A stretch of DNA of 64,000 nucleotides from Aphrophora alni (GCA_963513935.1 OY740766.1:3068001-3132000); one strand, 5' to 3'. Counted from the first letter of the stretch, positions 10,946 through 23,504 are shown. The notes: a model not told the origin generated them from the sequence alone. Made by a program: numbers and translations.

Positions 10946-12811
10946 TAATAGAGTATACGAAAGCTTAGAGGTCTCTCTTTTCAGCTTTTTACTTTTTGTT
11001 TTTACGCGATCATCGAGAGGTTTTTCGGCTTTGTAAAACAACAAGAAAATTAATCCTACATTTTATTTCAATAAACTTTGCACAGGCTTTTTCACCTATA
11101 CACACAAAATACATATGCTCTATACATAATGGTTGAAAAGAACTAGTGACCACTTTAACTTTGTTTTTATAATGGATAATCACGGTTGCAATTATCTTCT
11201 TTGTAGTTAGTTCATCGGCTGCTTCTATCTTTTTGTTTCATAATTGCTATTTTTATCTCAAATAAAATGTTCGAATTGATGCCTCCTTATAGTTTTATAA
11301 CCGCTGCTCAACACACATATAGAACGTATGTATGTAAGAAAATAAGAATGAATGATCATAAAATAATTACAATTAAGTTTTTTGTCGCCGTTTTAGTTTG
11401 AATGATCAAAATATTTTTTTAACGATATTTCATCTCAACAACATCTTTATAATGATTTATCACACAATCATCGTATATAAAACTGACGAGTTTCTCCCAC
11501 CTTCTAAGAGGCCTTGTTAAGCTAACCTTTCTTATCTGAAACGATTACCAAAAACATAATCCGAAATCAAATAACAATAAAGTTATATATAAAAAGAATG
11601 ATAAAAATAAATAGTAAAAATATACCCACAATACAATTTCATTAAAATCTATCTACACGTTTGTACAGACGGACAGACAAACATCAATATTTTGACTTAT
11701 CACACAACTTTCTCAATATTAAACCATCGCTTTAATTTATCTTTTAAATATATAAGCAATGGAAAGTCCTGTACCTTTGTTGACCTCTATGAAAGATAAA
11801 TCTGTTACACAAATCGAGGTTAGATCAGTTGAAATATATTTGAGGTTATGTTATGGTATTTTGTTTTGAAAGTTGAAATAAACAGATGACAGTTGTTGTA
11901 AGAGTGTTTGGGGTTAACCCGCTATAAACAAAGACACAAGTCTCGTACCCTGCGGTTGTAGTCGAATTTTCCTTAATAACTTGTTTTTGAACAAGTGGGC
12001 ATTTTACATACATTTAATTAAAAGCATTAAACTGTATTTTTCTGAAACAAAACTGTACACTACAAGACATTGCACTAACGTATTCGTCACCATATGTTTA
12101 CGATAGTAATATGAGAAAAAGTAAAATATGTGACAAAGAGTAGATAAGGAAAATGTTTAACAAAATACAAAATGAAACAGATGGCGTCAATATGTACGTC
12201 TTATTTTCTCATTTGGTGGAAGTTGTGGTTCTAACATGAAATGAATGAATGCAACTATTTTTTCATACAGTTCTAATATCTAATACATCAAAAAATCGAC
12301 TACAGATGTTGAAAAGAAAGTAACAAACTTTAGATTGTCTCTACAGTTTTAACGACTAAACCGATTTTGATTAGTTTTCTATTTATTATCTATTGTTGTT
12401 TGACAAAATCATAATTTGTAGAATTTTTTTTATTTAATATAATTTTTCTTGCAAAAAAAATATAAATAACATAATTCAGTACACAAAAATATAAATTAAT
12501 TACATAAAGGCATTTAATATTTTAAACGTATTTTTTAATTTAATTTAAGTCAAAATAATAAATAAATTACAACACAAAATAACATGTACAAAACATTCAT
12601 TACAGGAAGGCTAACCATCTTTATTTTAGTATTTTATAAAAAAAAAAAAATTAATAAAATACGTTTAAAATATTTTCTGACAGTAAGTGACACAGTTTTA
12701 CATAATAACCTGTTGGTTTAGTGTAATTTATTGCTGTCAATATCTTGCCTATACAGTCAACCAAAAAATTAAATCAATCAAAAGTTTTAAAATGTCTTCT
12801 TCAATTTTGTA
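10946..12811. other. AT-rich sequence, no gene recognised
   Basis: Long low-complexity A/T stretches (12415-12660) and no supported gene, RNA or transposon end. Confidence 0.35.
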
Positions 12812-12974
12812 TCACAATGTAAACCCCACTATCTGCTCAGGACATCTATCATGGAACTTTACACCAGTAAAATTGACTCCATTTTGATTTTCGCTTAGAG
12901 TGAATTTTTCCACTCTAAAATTGTCGCAATTCCCGACATTATATGAAAGAAGACTAGGTATCCATTTTATTGAA
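12812..12974 (-). CDS. Possible coding exon, unrecognised secreted-type protein fragment
   Basis: On the minus strand a pyrimidine-rich stretch ending GCAG (12975-12978) precedes an open frame of about 53 codons that ends in TGA. Its composition is protein-like (balanced residues, two Cys, NFT sequon): it contains NCDNFRVEKFTLSE and, after a gap, KFHDRCPEQIVG. The spacing of Cys and aromatic residues recalls small secreted lipid-binding or MD-2-like proteins, but I do not recognise a family. No donor, start or polyadenylation signal confirms it. It may equally be a pseudogene or a chance frame, and the plus strand is open here too. Confidence 0.22.
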
Positions 12975-12978
12975 CTGC

Positions 12979-13765
12979 GTTTTTTAAAACAAACAAAAAT
13001 ACACGGAAAAGGTGAAATATTCAAGTTTATAAAAAGCTCTTTACAAGGTTATGAAATAATCTGTGTGATCAAAATGTACACTTCTGGTTCCTAAAAATAA
13101 ATTCACTTAAAGTTAAATGTTCCAAAAAATGAAGACACATTGTAAAACAGAATTGAAATAAGCAAAATAGACTATACAGATCACATTCAGAGAGCAAGAA
13201 ATTTTGATTGTTTTTAGGGTAAAGGAAACTTTATTTCATGTTTAGTAAAGAACACGCGTTTATCAATTTGGAGATAAAAAAAAAGACCCAATTCCTACAG
13301 GATTTAAAACTGTTTACATTATTTCTTTATTGTTTTGTTGTACACTGTGGAAGCCAACTCAATTTCTAATTCTTTGTACTTTAAGAGACAGTTTTGTTTG
13401 CAATGGGTAAAATAAAATGTTCGTGTTTTTTTTTAATTTTATATATTTTTTTTTACAGAAATATCTAGGTTTTACTCTTTCAACAGATTTCTCTGTGGCT
13501 CTACAGTTCTGAATGGCCTCGGCCTGTTAGATCTAGCCATTTAGTCGGATAATATGTGAAATTCCATTCGTCGATGTTCTACCATTCTCAACTAGAATTT
13601 AGCAATTTAGTTTCCCATTTTTCGAAACATCAAAATTTGATCTCACGTGCATTAATAATAAAATAACAAACAAACTACTTCTACCCAGTTTAACGATTGT
13701 GTTACAAATTTGTTAAAATAGAAAGGTTACAATTAATATAAATACTTTTTAATTGCTTAGCATTT
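12979..13765. other. AT-rich sequence, no gene recognised
   Basis: Several short open frames, none with recognisable similarity. A somewhat GC-richer word near 13495-13550 may be a retroelement scrap, but nothing can be supported. Confidence 0.3.
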
Positions 13766-13766
13766 C

Positions 13767-14310
13767 TAGTTTTTTTTCAGATATTTTTTTTTTTTTTCCG
13801 TTCTGGGCTGTGAAAGCCTCCTTCAGAGGCCTCACCGGCGTCGACCTAGAGATCTTTTGCCGCCCCAATTTCCTTCCTACACCCAATCAGTAATACCGTC
13901 ATCCTTATGAAGGAACAGATACTACCAATAGGGTTATCTAGGATGGTTTCCATCTCTTTCTCCGGAGGGCCTAGAAAGTATAGCCTGGCTCGTCCTAACG
14001 CCTCACACTCTAAAAGAATGTGTTCTGCGGACTCTTCAGCTAAACCACATTTCCTGCAAGTATTATCTGCAGCAATCCCTATCCTGTGTAGATGTTTTCT
14101 GAGGTGCCAGTGACTCGTTAAGAGTCCAACCACCCACCTCATGTTATCCCTTCTAAGAGAGATGAGTTGTTCAGCATGTTTCTTGCTTGGTCTAAGTAGC
14201 CTCTTTGCAAGCCTACTAGTAGTTGAATTCGTCCAGGCCCTATTCATCCCCTCCCGTATCCATGTCTCAACCGCAGCTCTGGCATGTGGGCCCACGAAAG
14301 GGGTTCGGAT
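13767..14310 (-). mobile_element. 5'-truncated LINE (R1/I-type) 3' end
   Basis: The fragment on the minus strand consists of the C-terminal end of a reverse-transcriptase ORF2, a 3' untranslated part, and a poly-A tail (T runs near 13775-13798 on the plus strand). Everything 5' of the post-RNase H linker is missing, as expected for incomplete target-primed reverse transcription. No target-site duplication was found. Confidence 0.75.
13846..14310 (-). pseudogene. LINE ORF2 C-terminal zinc-knuckle fragment
   Basis: About 150 codons are open to a stop near 13846. Residues PFVGP at the N-terminal end match the linker after RNase H in R1/I-clade ORF2 proteins. The distal half has the family pattern LxxxHxHLRKHLHRIG followed by a zinc knuckle C80-x2-C83-x8-H92-x4-C97 (CRKCGLAEESAEHILLEC). 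The frame has no ATG of its own start; an upstream in-frame TAA lies about 20 codons before the similarity begins. It is a remnant of a polyprotein, not a gene. The knuckle is thought to help template RNA binding in these elements. Confidence 0.8.
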
Positions 14311-14458
14311 ATGTTAGTAAAATGTTTTGCTCCGATTATTTTACCGTTGTTTATCAGTTTCCCTTCCTCCTCCCTTTGATAAAAGAAATTCAAACGTAAA
14401 ACATTTTTAAAAAACAAATATTCGACACATTTTAGAGAAATTAGATTTTTTTTAAATG

Positions 14459-14560
14459 GGTAGCGATGACGCTCAGTTGGCAGAGTACGCGCTTATCTCG
14501 TCGCAGTTTGGACTAGTAACCACTCAAAAATTACATAGGTTTTAATCCAGTTTAAGGCGT
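14459..14560 (+). repeat. Possible tRNA-derived SINE head
   Basis: GACGCTCAGTTGGCAGAGT forms a D-arm-like box A (GCTC / GAGT), and GGTTTTAATCC about 60 bp downstream differs by two bases from the box B consensus GGTTCGAATCC. The acceptor and T stems do not pair, so this is not a functional tRNA gene. A decayed SINE is the likeliest reading. Confidence 0.35.
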
Positions 14561-16169
14561 TACATCTCCCCCACTAAGTTGCCTATTCTCCCGTCTTCAT
14601 TGGGCACAAATTAAAACCGTTTGGAAAATAAAACAATCGACTATGAAGTGCCCTTCTGCTCTTTCTGTAGTTTTGTCAAACTTAAAAAACAACTTTGGAC
14701 AAAACATCACACCTGACCCGGTTGCTCCAAGAAATTAAATTATCCGTTTTGTGATAGACAATCCTAATTACCTGAATCTTGGTATGACAAATATATAAAA
14801 TCAAAAAACAGTAAGTGTGGTTTTTTACAAAATGTTTCCTATTTTTGATACGTAGGCTATATTTTATTTTTCACGATATAATGAGTGTTTCACTTCCTTC
14901 CTCATGAATCTATGAGGTGTCTGTCTTGCCGAATGTTTAGTTCCAGTTTTTCCTTATAAGTAATATAAGGAAATGACTCATTTGAAGTGTCAATATTACA
15001 TCAGCTATCTCTACATTTCATTATACTTGTATTCGACATAAACGATTTCCTACATTGTAAGAGGTTGGGGGGGGGGAGAGAGGTCATCTGAGTTTTTGAG
15101 GGATTTAGTACGAGGTCACTTCAATTTTGACCCTGAATTATTCTTTTTAATCGATATAACAATCGACATTCCTTGCACTTTGAAACCTGTTCTCAACTCT
15201 CTTGAATTCACGTTATTATTATTGTGAATCTTATTGGTCTGTTCTTAATTAGATTACATTTTTTTAAAAAGTATAATATACAAATATTAGGTAGCGTTCA
15301 ATAAAATAATAGTTTAAATTAAAATTAATTGTCTGTTATTTTTATTGAAGTGAAAAATTCTATTGGCTCGTTGGGTAATTTTTTGGCTGGATAGTTAATG
15401 AAATCTCGCATAACGCACATGTTACTTCATTCCGGATTTCATTCTGGATGGATATTGCATGAAAGTGCTAATTAATAAATAATAGTACACACCAGTTTCC
15501 ATGACTAAATCGTCGTTCTCAATTGAGAGCAGTACACAAAATATAATAAACAAAACTTTCGATACGTATATTTAAATCTATATGTTTGTTAAATACAGTC
15601 GAAATACTAATGAAATTACAATGAAGAATATTTCAAAAATTGTAAACATTTTTGACTAAATGTATAGTTTAGCAATTAGGTTTTGAATTTTTGAAAAATT
15701 GTTGAAGTAATAATATTATTTTAAATACACAACTAAATACCTGCAACTGTACATATAAAAGTGAGGTTTTATATACCCAGAAGTATCTTAATGCTTGCAA
15801 AAGATAATCTAGGCACTGTAGAATGGAGAATCGGAACGTTATAGCTCATAAGATATGAATTATTATGTAAAAACCACAGACAGAGACATAGGCCATATTG
15901 TCAAAGGAACTCTTATCTTTGTTTCTATATATAGAATCATTTCCCAAATTTTCTGCAAAAGATTTCGAGCACCCGGTCAAAAAGATGAGAGTAGAAGGGT
16001 CTGGATCGTAAATAGTTTTAAGAATCCTCCGTAACAATCGGCCTTGACCACGACTAGTTTTGATTCAAAAACTTTAACAACGCTGCCATACTTGTTTTAA
16101 TTGACATTTCTTACCGTACGATGTCCTTTTCAAGACCAACTGTGTTTTTGTTCTTTTTTTTATTGGTGA
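14561..16169. other. AT-rich sequence, no gene recognised
   Basis: A G run near 15066-15075 is the only distinctive point. No supported exon or transposon end was seen. Confidence 0.35.
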
Positions 16170-17103
16170 ATTTATAGTTATGACAAAGTTAGGATACGGA
16201 CTTGTCGTTACCCTGCCCCCTTCCAGAACACGTTTTGAATGTTTAACGTAGGGTTAAGGATAGGTTAGGTTAGGTTAGGTTTGGTTAGGTTTAGTTAGGT
16301 TAGGTTAGGTTAGGTTGGGTTATTTATAGTTATGACAAAGTTAGGATACAGGCTTGTCGTTACCCTGCCGCCACCAGAACACGTTTTGAATGTTTAACGT
16401 AGGGTTAAGGATAGGTTAGGTTAGGTTAGGTTATTTATAGTTATGACAAAGTTAGGATACAGGCTTGTCGTTACCCTGCCGCCACCAGAACACGTTTTGA
16501 ATGTTTAACGTAGGGTTAAGGATAGGTTAGGTTAGGTTAGGTTATTTATAGTTATGACAAAGTTAGGATACAGGCTTGTCGTTAACCTGCCCCCTTCCAG
16601 AACACGTTTTGAATGTTTAACGTAGGGTTAAGGATAGGTTAGGTTAGGTAAGGTTAGGTTAGGTTAGGTTAGGTTAGGTTAGGTTAGGTTAGGTTAGGTT
16701 AAGTTAGTTAGGTTAGGTTAGGTTAGGTTAAGGATAGGTTAGGTTAGGTAAGGTTAGGTTAGGTTAGGTTAGGTTAGGTTAGGTTAGGTCAGGTTAAGTT
16801 AGGTTAGGTTAGGTTAGGTTAGGTTAGGTTAGGTTAGGTTAGGTTAGGTTAGGTTAAGTTAGTTAGGTTAGGTTAGGTTAGGTTAAGGATAGGTTAGGTT
16901 AGGTAAGGTTAGGTTAGGTTAGGTTAGGTTAGGTTAGGTTAGGTTAGGTTAGGTCAGGTTAAGTTAGGTTAGGTTAGGTTAGGTTAGGTTAGGTTAAGTT
17001 AGGTTTGGTTAGGTTAGTTATAGTTATGACAAAGTTAGGATACAGGCTTGTCGTTACCCTGCCCCCTTCCAGAACAGGTTTTGAATGTTTAACGTAGGGT
17101 TAA
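16170..17103 (+). repeat. Composite TTAGG satellite, 111-bp private unit
   Basis: Five copies of a unit starting TTATAGTTATGACAAAG and ending AACGTAGGGTTAAGG begin at about 16170, 16321, 16432, 16543 and 17019. Each except the last is followed by GGTTA pentamers, short in the first copies and several hundred bp long between copies 4 and 5. The long block itself contains duplicated sub-blocks (GGTTAAGGATAGG). Copies differ at few positions, such as CCGCCACC versus CCCCCTTCC, so amplification is recent. Confidence 0.9.
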
Positions 17104-17489
17104 AACACTACAACATTATGATTCTCCATACTACAGTGGATTATCCCTTAATATAATACTTCTGAGATCCTCACTTTTAATATGTATCCTACTAAACATA
17201 TTAGAAAAGTAACGAAAACCGTAGAAAACAGTAAATCATTACGATTTGTCGTTTTCCTCACTATTCATACATAAATATCATTAGATAATATTGACAAATT
17301 GAAATTAGCTTTTCCTATAAAATGATAGTTTGGATATTTTCCAACAAATCCTCACCGATTACCTACATTTCGATAAGAAAGTATTAAGTTTGCAGAGAAC
17401 TGCTTGGATCATGTTTATGTGATATTAGACAATATATTTTCTTTTTTTTTAATGTGGTACACGTACACTTCTACTGGTGTCGCAAACCA
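17104..17489. other. AT-rich spacer
   Basis: Nothing recognised between two TTAGG arrays. Confidence 0.35.
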
Positions 17490-17581
17490 GGTTAGGTTAG
17501 GATAGGTTAGGTTAGATTAGATTAGGTTAGGAAAGGTTAGGTTAGGTTAGGTTAGGTTAGGTTAGGTTAGGTTAGGTTAGA
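17490..17581 (+). repeat. Short (TTAGG)n array
   Basis: About 18 pentamers with a few variants, same orientation as the 16.2-kb array. Confidence 0.95.
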
Positions 17582-19635
17582 TATTCAACAGAGACTAATC
17601 GCAATTCAGATGGTAAGTATTTTTATAAATTGATATTTTTTTATTTAACGCCATATGTAGGCAATATTATTTAAATTTAAAACTACTAAACACATAGAAC
17701 TCAATTGAAATACAGAAAAATTGAATTAAAAATGTCAAAATAACGACCATTTTTAACGGTTTTTGTTTGTTTAATTTCAAACCCTGAGCTCGTGAGACAA
17801 TGTGATATTCCTATAGTTATGATATCCTACAGGGCCAAAACAGACACGAGCGTACCGAGTGGAGGCTCCTTCACATTAGGGTCTAAACACTAAGACTTTT
17901 AATATCACTTCTACAAGTATCACACACAATTATTAGGTTTAGAAAACCTCTGTAACAATTGTACAAATCAAACCTACCAATACAAATTAACATTTCCTAC
18001 AAAGACTATAAAACCAACTTTAGGGCGTTAGTGAATGTAGTTGTATAATGTGGGTGAGTAACCACCAAGATGGCGTCCATCTACTTGATTAAAGTTCTCT
18101 CTAACAGTGAAGATTAATTTATAATTTTCTAAACAGAAATAACCCTTTAGGAAACGCAGATAGAAACTCACACAAGTTTCACGTAATTTTATTGTCAACA
18201 ATACAGTTTATTTGTTAATCCAAGTGTTGATTACACACATGTAAAGTCTTATTTTTCCTGTTTGATTAGAGATGTCACCATAGTTACATCATCGTTAGAA
18301 ACACAAATATTGAAGCTGTCCTTTCTTGCAAGATTATGCACACTTTGCTGACTGACCTTCAACCATTACAAGCATTACCTAAAATTATTTTAATTTTTTT
18401 AAGTGTATGTAAATAATGTCATTTTAAATCCAGGGGCAAATTTTATAGACAAGTGATAAAAATCTTGAATGACAGTTATACACTTTTGACAGTAACAGGT
18501 TGCGCAGATTGTCCCTCGTTGATGAACTGTACAATATGTTTGGTAATATGCAAAAAATATATTGTTTTATTTTAAGATATGAAGGTTTTTATCTCCTTAA
18601 TTCACTACAATTTTATCAAAACCATTTATTTTAAGACATTTTAAAACAGCAGGCGTGTTTTGTTTTTACGAATAAGTTATCGCGGATATTTTTTAGTTGG
18701 AAACTGTTCAATTAATCACGGTTTTTAGGTGCCACATCGTTGCTTTTTGCAATCGATTTTAAGAAAATGATTTTTAAATTCACAATAACGTTCGAATTAT
18801 TTTTCAGTTTACGTTTTATGAATTTTTTGGACTTCTACTAAGCATGTAAAATAAAATTACTCTCAAAACTTTCAAGTACTTCCCATAAGAAAAATAAATG
18901 TATTTTTTAAATCAGTTCTAATAAACAGTTAACTACCTGTTGTAACTGAGATCAAAATAATCTCGTATGAAGACATGCAGTTCGCTAAAACATCGATGAC
19001 ATTATACAGCCGACAGCATGTTTAACGATCTCGACTCCAATACAGACTGCCAAGCTGCCTAAAGTGACTTATTTCGAATTTCTAAACAGGACAAAATCCG
19101 TACAAAATTGTTTTAATCAACTCACATTTAAGTAATAAAAACAGCACACGCGACAAATTTGACTGAAAACAATCTGAAATTCCATTTACAAGACTTTATA
19201 AATACCGATTGTATTTTCTAATTTTTAGATTATTCGATTAAAATTAAAGTGTTGCCACATATTTAGTTACGATTGGGTGGAGAGTTTAATGCTTAACGCG
19301 GTAAACAGAAACGAAGAATATTACTAAAAACGGTCACAATTACTGTATGAAATTTAAAAAAACTTTTGTAAACCAGTCTATGTACTTATTACCCAGCCCA
19401 TTATATAATGTAATACAAGCAGATCCTACAAATAAAATGATCAAAAGATAGTTGTTTGGTACTTTACAGGAAATGTAAAGTTCTATTCGTAGATCAAGGC
19501 GACATACCTCTGACAGTTGTTACAGAGGTCTTATAATTTATGTATACTGTATCTATTGACTTAGATACATTTAAAGTTTATAATAACTTCACTATTGTTT
19601 TAAAACAACACCCTCCATGTATTTGACATGTACTT
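17582..19635. other. AT-rich sequence, no gene recognised
   Basis: No coding or RNA feature is supported. Positions 19385-19480 resemble 44670-44780, an old dispersed repeat. Confidence 0.35.
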
Positions 19636-19638
19636 GAA

Positions 19639-19830
19639 AAGCTTCAATTGAACTAGTTGCTAAAACTAGGAGTGCCGATGTATGTAGAGCCTTTCGGCAC
19701 AACACCGACACCCACCCCCAAGAAAATAAGGAGGAAATAGAATATCCACTACCAGCAGCACCACTACCCCCACGAGTCCAACCAGTGAAGCTCCGCCAGA
19801 GCTCCCATGCCCCGTGGTACTATTTTTAGC
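19639..19830 (+). CDS. Possible proline-rich coding segment, unrecognised
   Basis: In a local GC-rich patch one frame stays open for about 63 codons between a TGA near 19636 and a TAG near 19829. It includes HPQENKEEIEYPLPAAPLPP and then a Lys/Arg/Ser-rich tail ending WYYF. No methionine lies in the frame, and no clear splice acceptor was found. The base composition and acidic/proline-rich content set it apart from neighbours. It could be an exon, a retroelement ORF1 scrap or chance. Confidence 0.18.
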
Positions 19831-20114
19831 CGCTGGCGCCAGCTATTAGCGCATCAGCCACACATGGTTTGGGGTTTACAGTTGTTTTGTTGTGTTTCTA
19901 ATGTTAAAATTGTCGAGTTGAAGTGGTCGGGGAAGGAGATTATTGGTTTCAAAGGAGTATCTGGATGTGAAAGAAGCATCTTACTACAATAAACTGTTTG
20001 AAAACCTAAAGGATGTTGGATGCCTGGTAACTCACATTTTCATGTATGTGGTATACGAAATTCATTGTTTCTTCACTATTGATTGCGGAATATAGATTTG
20101 TTTCATTATTTCTT

Positions 20115-20654
20115 CTGTTATCTAATATAAAGTGTTCACAAAAGTTGCACTAACTTTCTCACACCGCCGTTCACGAAACCAAAGTCTATTCAAACACAAA
20201 CTATTCATCCCTTCCAAAATTTCCAGTTCAAAAATTAGTGTCCAAAAAATGTTTATCGATTATAAAGCCGTACAAATTTTAAAAGATAAATCAATCATAT
20301 TGGGGGGAGGGTAGCGGTGGGTTTTCAGTACAGTACTAGTTTATTGCACTTTTTTTAAATTTTGAAACCAAATATATACAGAATTTCAAACGGAAAAATG
20401 ATATTTATATCCCTATGTTTCTATCATTTACTTTATTGTAAGTCTAACCGGAGGCCATCATTATTCTTGACTGACAGTTGTTATGTATGCCTTGGAGGTT
20501 ATGTTTTATCTTTAAACATCTGCTTAAGACAATGTAACAATATTAATTACTTCAGTTATATAACACTCGACACATATAGTGTAATTCTTGATATATTCAA
20601 TTACCAAAATTATTCTAAGTATTGGTATTTTCTCCATGGAAGCACTTATACATA

Positions 20655-20655
<1 letters not shown>
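20115..20655 (+). repeat. 540-bp dispersed repeat ending in (TA)n, copy 1
   Basis: Collinear with 41730-42275: shared words include ATTTCCAGTTCAA, TCTGCTTAAGACAATGTAAC, TTACTTCAGTTATATAACAC and TATTGGTATTTTCT. Each copy ends directly at a different simple repeat, (TA)n here and (GTGA)n at 42275. This suggests a 3' end that nucleates microsatellites, as in some retroposons. The 121-codon frame across it is produced partly by the TA run and is not considered a gene. Confidence 0.7.

Positions 20656-20714
<59 letters not shown>
20652..20714. repeat. (TA)n microsatellite
   Basis: About 30 TA dinucleotides at the end of the 540-bp repeat, followed by GTGTGCG-type alternating sequence. Confidence 0.95.
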
Positions 20715-20715
<1 letters not shown>

Positions 20716-20759
20716 GAGTGTGCGTAAGTACGCGCATGTACGTGTATATGTGTTTTAAT

Positions 20760-21400
20760 ATGCGTTTTACAGCTCTAATTTCTTCAAGTTTGTAATGTAA
20801 CCTAGGTTATTAAATTAATTATTAAACGATTTCGTTAACCAAAAAATTAGCAGATAAATTTCAAAATGATTTTATATTTTTCAGTTTCCAACAAAGGGAA
20901 AATTTTAAATTTTATATTGGATATTTTTTACCCGATTGTCTAACAACGTATAGCAGTTAATGGTCAGATTTAAAATCTGAATTCAATTATGCTCTACGGT
21001 AAAATATAAGAAAGTTATTACTAAAGAGAAATGATTAAAAACATAACCTCAAAATTAAAAAGAACAATAGCTGTACTGCATACAGTTTTAGTTGAATTTT
21101 AGTCAAATTTACCATGAACATTTACAAAATGTTTACATTTAGTCAAATTTACCATGTAAACAAGTTTTTATTCTTCATTAAATACGATTGAAAAATGTTC
21201 CCAACTTTTTTAAATAACCAGATATTTTAAACCTCAGTTTCTTATCTGGGATCCAGGTACTGCTGGACATCTTGCAGTTTATACATTTTAATTTTAAGAT
21301 TGGTTACTCATTGTTTTACAAAACCTCTCTGTTAAATATGCACGTAAAATGAAGTTGTATCTCTGCCGTAAGACTAAAACACAAAATTTAATTTCATCAA
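20760..21400. other. AT-rich sequence, no gene recognised
   Basis: No supported feature. Confidence 0.35.
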
Positions 21401-21402
21401 TA

Positions 21403-21665
21403 TTGATCGATCGATTTAGTTCGGCCCTGTCACCGCTACCGATGGCCTATTGTGCAACTAAAGCCTCCTCATTCTAGCTTAGCAGATTTCTTCCCCTTAC
21501 GAGTTTAAGTAATCCACTAACTAGCTCATCCTCTGATTGTTCCCCAGGAATTTGAAATCCACAAAACTTTCGCCTCTTATTGGTCAGGGCTTCACAATTG
21601 AAAATTACGTGGTCTACAGTCTCCTCACCTCTTGTTTTATACCCTGAAGCTATATTCGAGGGCTA
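21403..21665 (-). mobile_element. 5'-truncated LINE 3' end with (ATCG) tail
   Basis: The minus strand reads the last ~60 codons of a LINE ORF2, a TAG stop (21475-21477), about 65 bp of 3' untranslated sequence including GGAGGCTTTAGTTG, and a short tail AATCGATCGATC. A similar GGAGGCTTT word occurs in the 3' part of the 13.8-kb LINE, so both may belong to related families. Confidence 0.65.
21475..21659 (-). pseudogene. LINE ORF2 C-terminal fragment
   Basis: The frame contains GEETVDHVIFNCEALTNKRR, which matches the distal half of the zinc knuckle (H-x4-C) and the basic stretch after it in R1/I-type ORF2 proteins. The first two cysteines and all reverse transcriptase and RNase H domains are missing. 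The frame has no start codon. A retroelement corpse is the only reasonable reading. Confidence 0.65.
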
Positions 21666-22199
21666 GGCATCAATATTTTATGTTTTCCCCTTTTTTTTTT
21701 TACGACGAGGTGTTTCACCTAAAATCATTAAAAAGAGCCACAACCTTAAATTACGTCTCATTTTTTTGTTAAATATATTCACTAAATAATGAAACTTGAA
21801 TTAGCATTTTAAATTTCATTAAAATTTCAAATACTAACATTGTAAATGCTGTTTTTTTTTCTTTTTTGGTTTTGTTTTAACTTTTTTTTAAATATATAAA
21901 TCTTATCAGCTGTTTCAAAAAGTAATTTGACGCGTTTTCATCAGACTGGCCGCTGCTGTAATTTCTAAATTAAAAATTAGCAAATGTTAATTTTTATAAT
22001 TTAAATCAAAACAAGAATTCGAACAAGAAAATTCCACTCAGAGAAAAAGTGGTAAAAACGAGAATGACTCTTGTCCAAATTTGAAACTCAATTTAATCCA
22101 AACTTCAGAAATAAAACTGTATTAAATCAAAAACATCTTGTAATTCATATATATATATAATACCAAAAACCATAAATTATCTACAAAACTGTAAAGGTG
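21666..22199. other. AT-rich sequence, no gene recognised
   Basis: T-rich runs at 21690 and 21850. Nothing supported. Confidence 0.35.
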
Positions 22200-22929
22200 C
22201 TAAGGCACGGTGTCGTCCTACTTGCGGTCAGTCCTATTTGCGGTCAGTCCTATTTGCGGTCAAGTGTAGTTTTATGAAGGATGATCAAGGTTCTGGAGGT
22301 GGAAGGGTTTCCAGTTTGCGGTCACATCTTGAGAGATAGTTAATTACTAATCACAAATCAAGTCGTTTGCCATCTTCACGTGTTGGTCTACAGTTCCCGG
22401 TTGGCAGAATCCACAGGGATTCTTACTTACCAAATTCACTGTTTTGACGAGAGGATAGTCAGTCAGAACGAACAAACGACTCTGTTCACTTAAATAGAGC
22501 CTAAAAAAGGGTTAATAATAAACAAACACTGTATACATATATAAATAGAGAGGGAGAGAGCTACAACAAAAATAGATACTAATATTTATAGAATATACTC
22601 TTTCGCATTACAAGCATACTTCGTACTAAAGGTTCGCCAGTCCCAGACATTTTTAAAATAAGACTATAGATAAATTTGGATTGACTCAAAAAAACATTGA
22701 ATTGAATCAAAAAAACAAATGGCATACGACGAATTTCGGTAAACGTTTCCCCCACTTCAAATCTTCAACACGACTTTAGGCTCACTATATGGGGTTCAAA
22801 TATGTGACCGCAAATTGGACAAATATCTTTCGATTAGCCCACGACATTTTTGGGGTGACCGCAAAATGGACGGTTTTACCCTTGACCGCAAATTGGACTG
22901 ACCGCAAGTTGGATACAACCCTAAGGCAC
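22200..22929. mobile_element. Non-autonomous DNA transposon with 9-bp TSD (MULE- or hAT-like)
   Basis: The element spans 22209-22920. The 9-bp CTAAGGCAC occurs on both sides (22200-22208 and 22921-22929). The left end GGTGTCGTCCTACTTGCGGT matches the complement of the right end (GGTTGTATCCAACTTGCGGT). Inside each end the box TTGCGGTCAGTCC is repeated two or three times, likely transposase binding sites. A 9-bp duplication is usual for Mutator-like elements; an 8-bp hAT duplication with chance extension is the alternative. No transposase is encoded. The intact duplication suggests recent insertion. Confidence 0.85.
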
Positions 22930-23504
22930 ACTACTATAAACTTGGCACACAAAGGGATATTTCAGATTTAAACATTCAACTATTTAAAATGTTCACATTT
23001 TTCAAATTTAAATTTAAAAACTCATATAATTTACTCTTATACTCAATTACCTACTTTTATAAATTTACCGAATTACCTATCTAGCACAATATTAATTACC
23101 AAACTTTATTTAACAATTGTTCTCAGCTTAGTTTTGAGATTATTACATAATTCCGCAGAATTTCCTCGTGGTGATGGTGTATATACACACACGTCAATAA
23201 ATTGTCTCCCTTATTAGAGATCGGCGAAGTTTAAAATGTGTTAAAGTTTGCACCTTAACGTTGCAGTTGGGATAAAGTTAATAAAGAGAAACATCATCAC
23301 TCATTAGAACTGATACTGCAGGAAGCACCTGTACTCAATATTGGCGTTGGTCAGGGTAGTAGAGCTGTCATGATTAATAAATAGTCTGGCAATAGTAGTC
23401 TACACATTCTCTCGCCAAGTACAATGATCGATTCTTTATAGAGTGTTTAGATTCTTTGATATCCGTAAAATACAAATTTGTAGCATTTTGTTACGATTAT
23501 ATTA
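22930..23504. other. AT-rich sequence, no gene recognised
   Basis: No supported feature. Confidence 0.35.

Noticed and set aside
20362..20727. 121-codon open frame
   Set aside because: Lies on a dispersed repeat and is extended by the (TA)n tract. The sister copy at 41.7-42.3 kb does not keep it.
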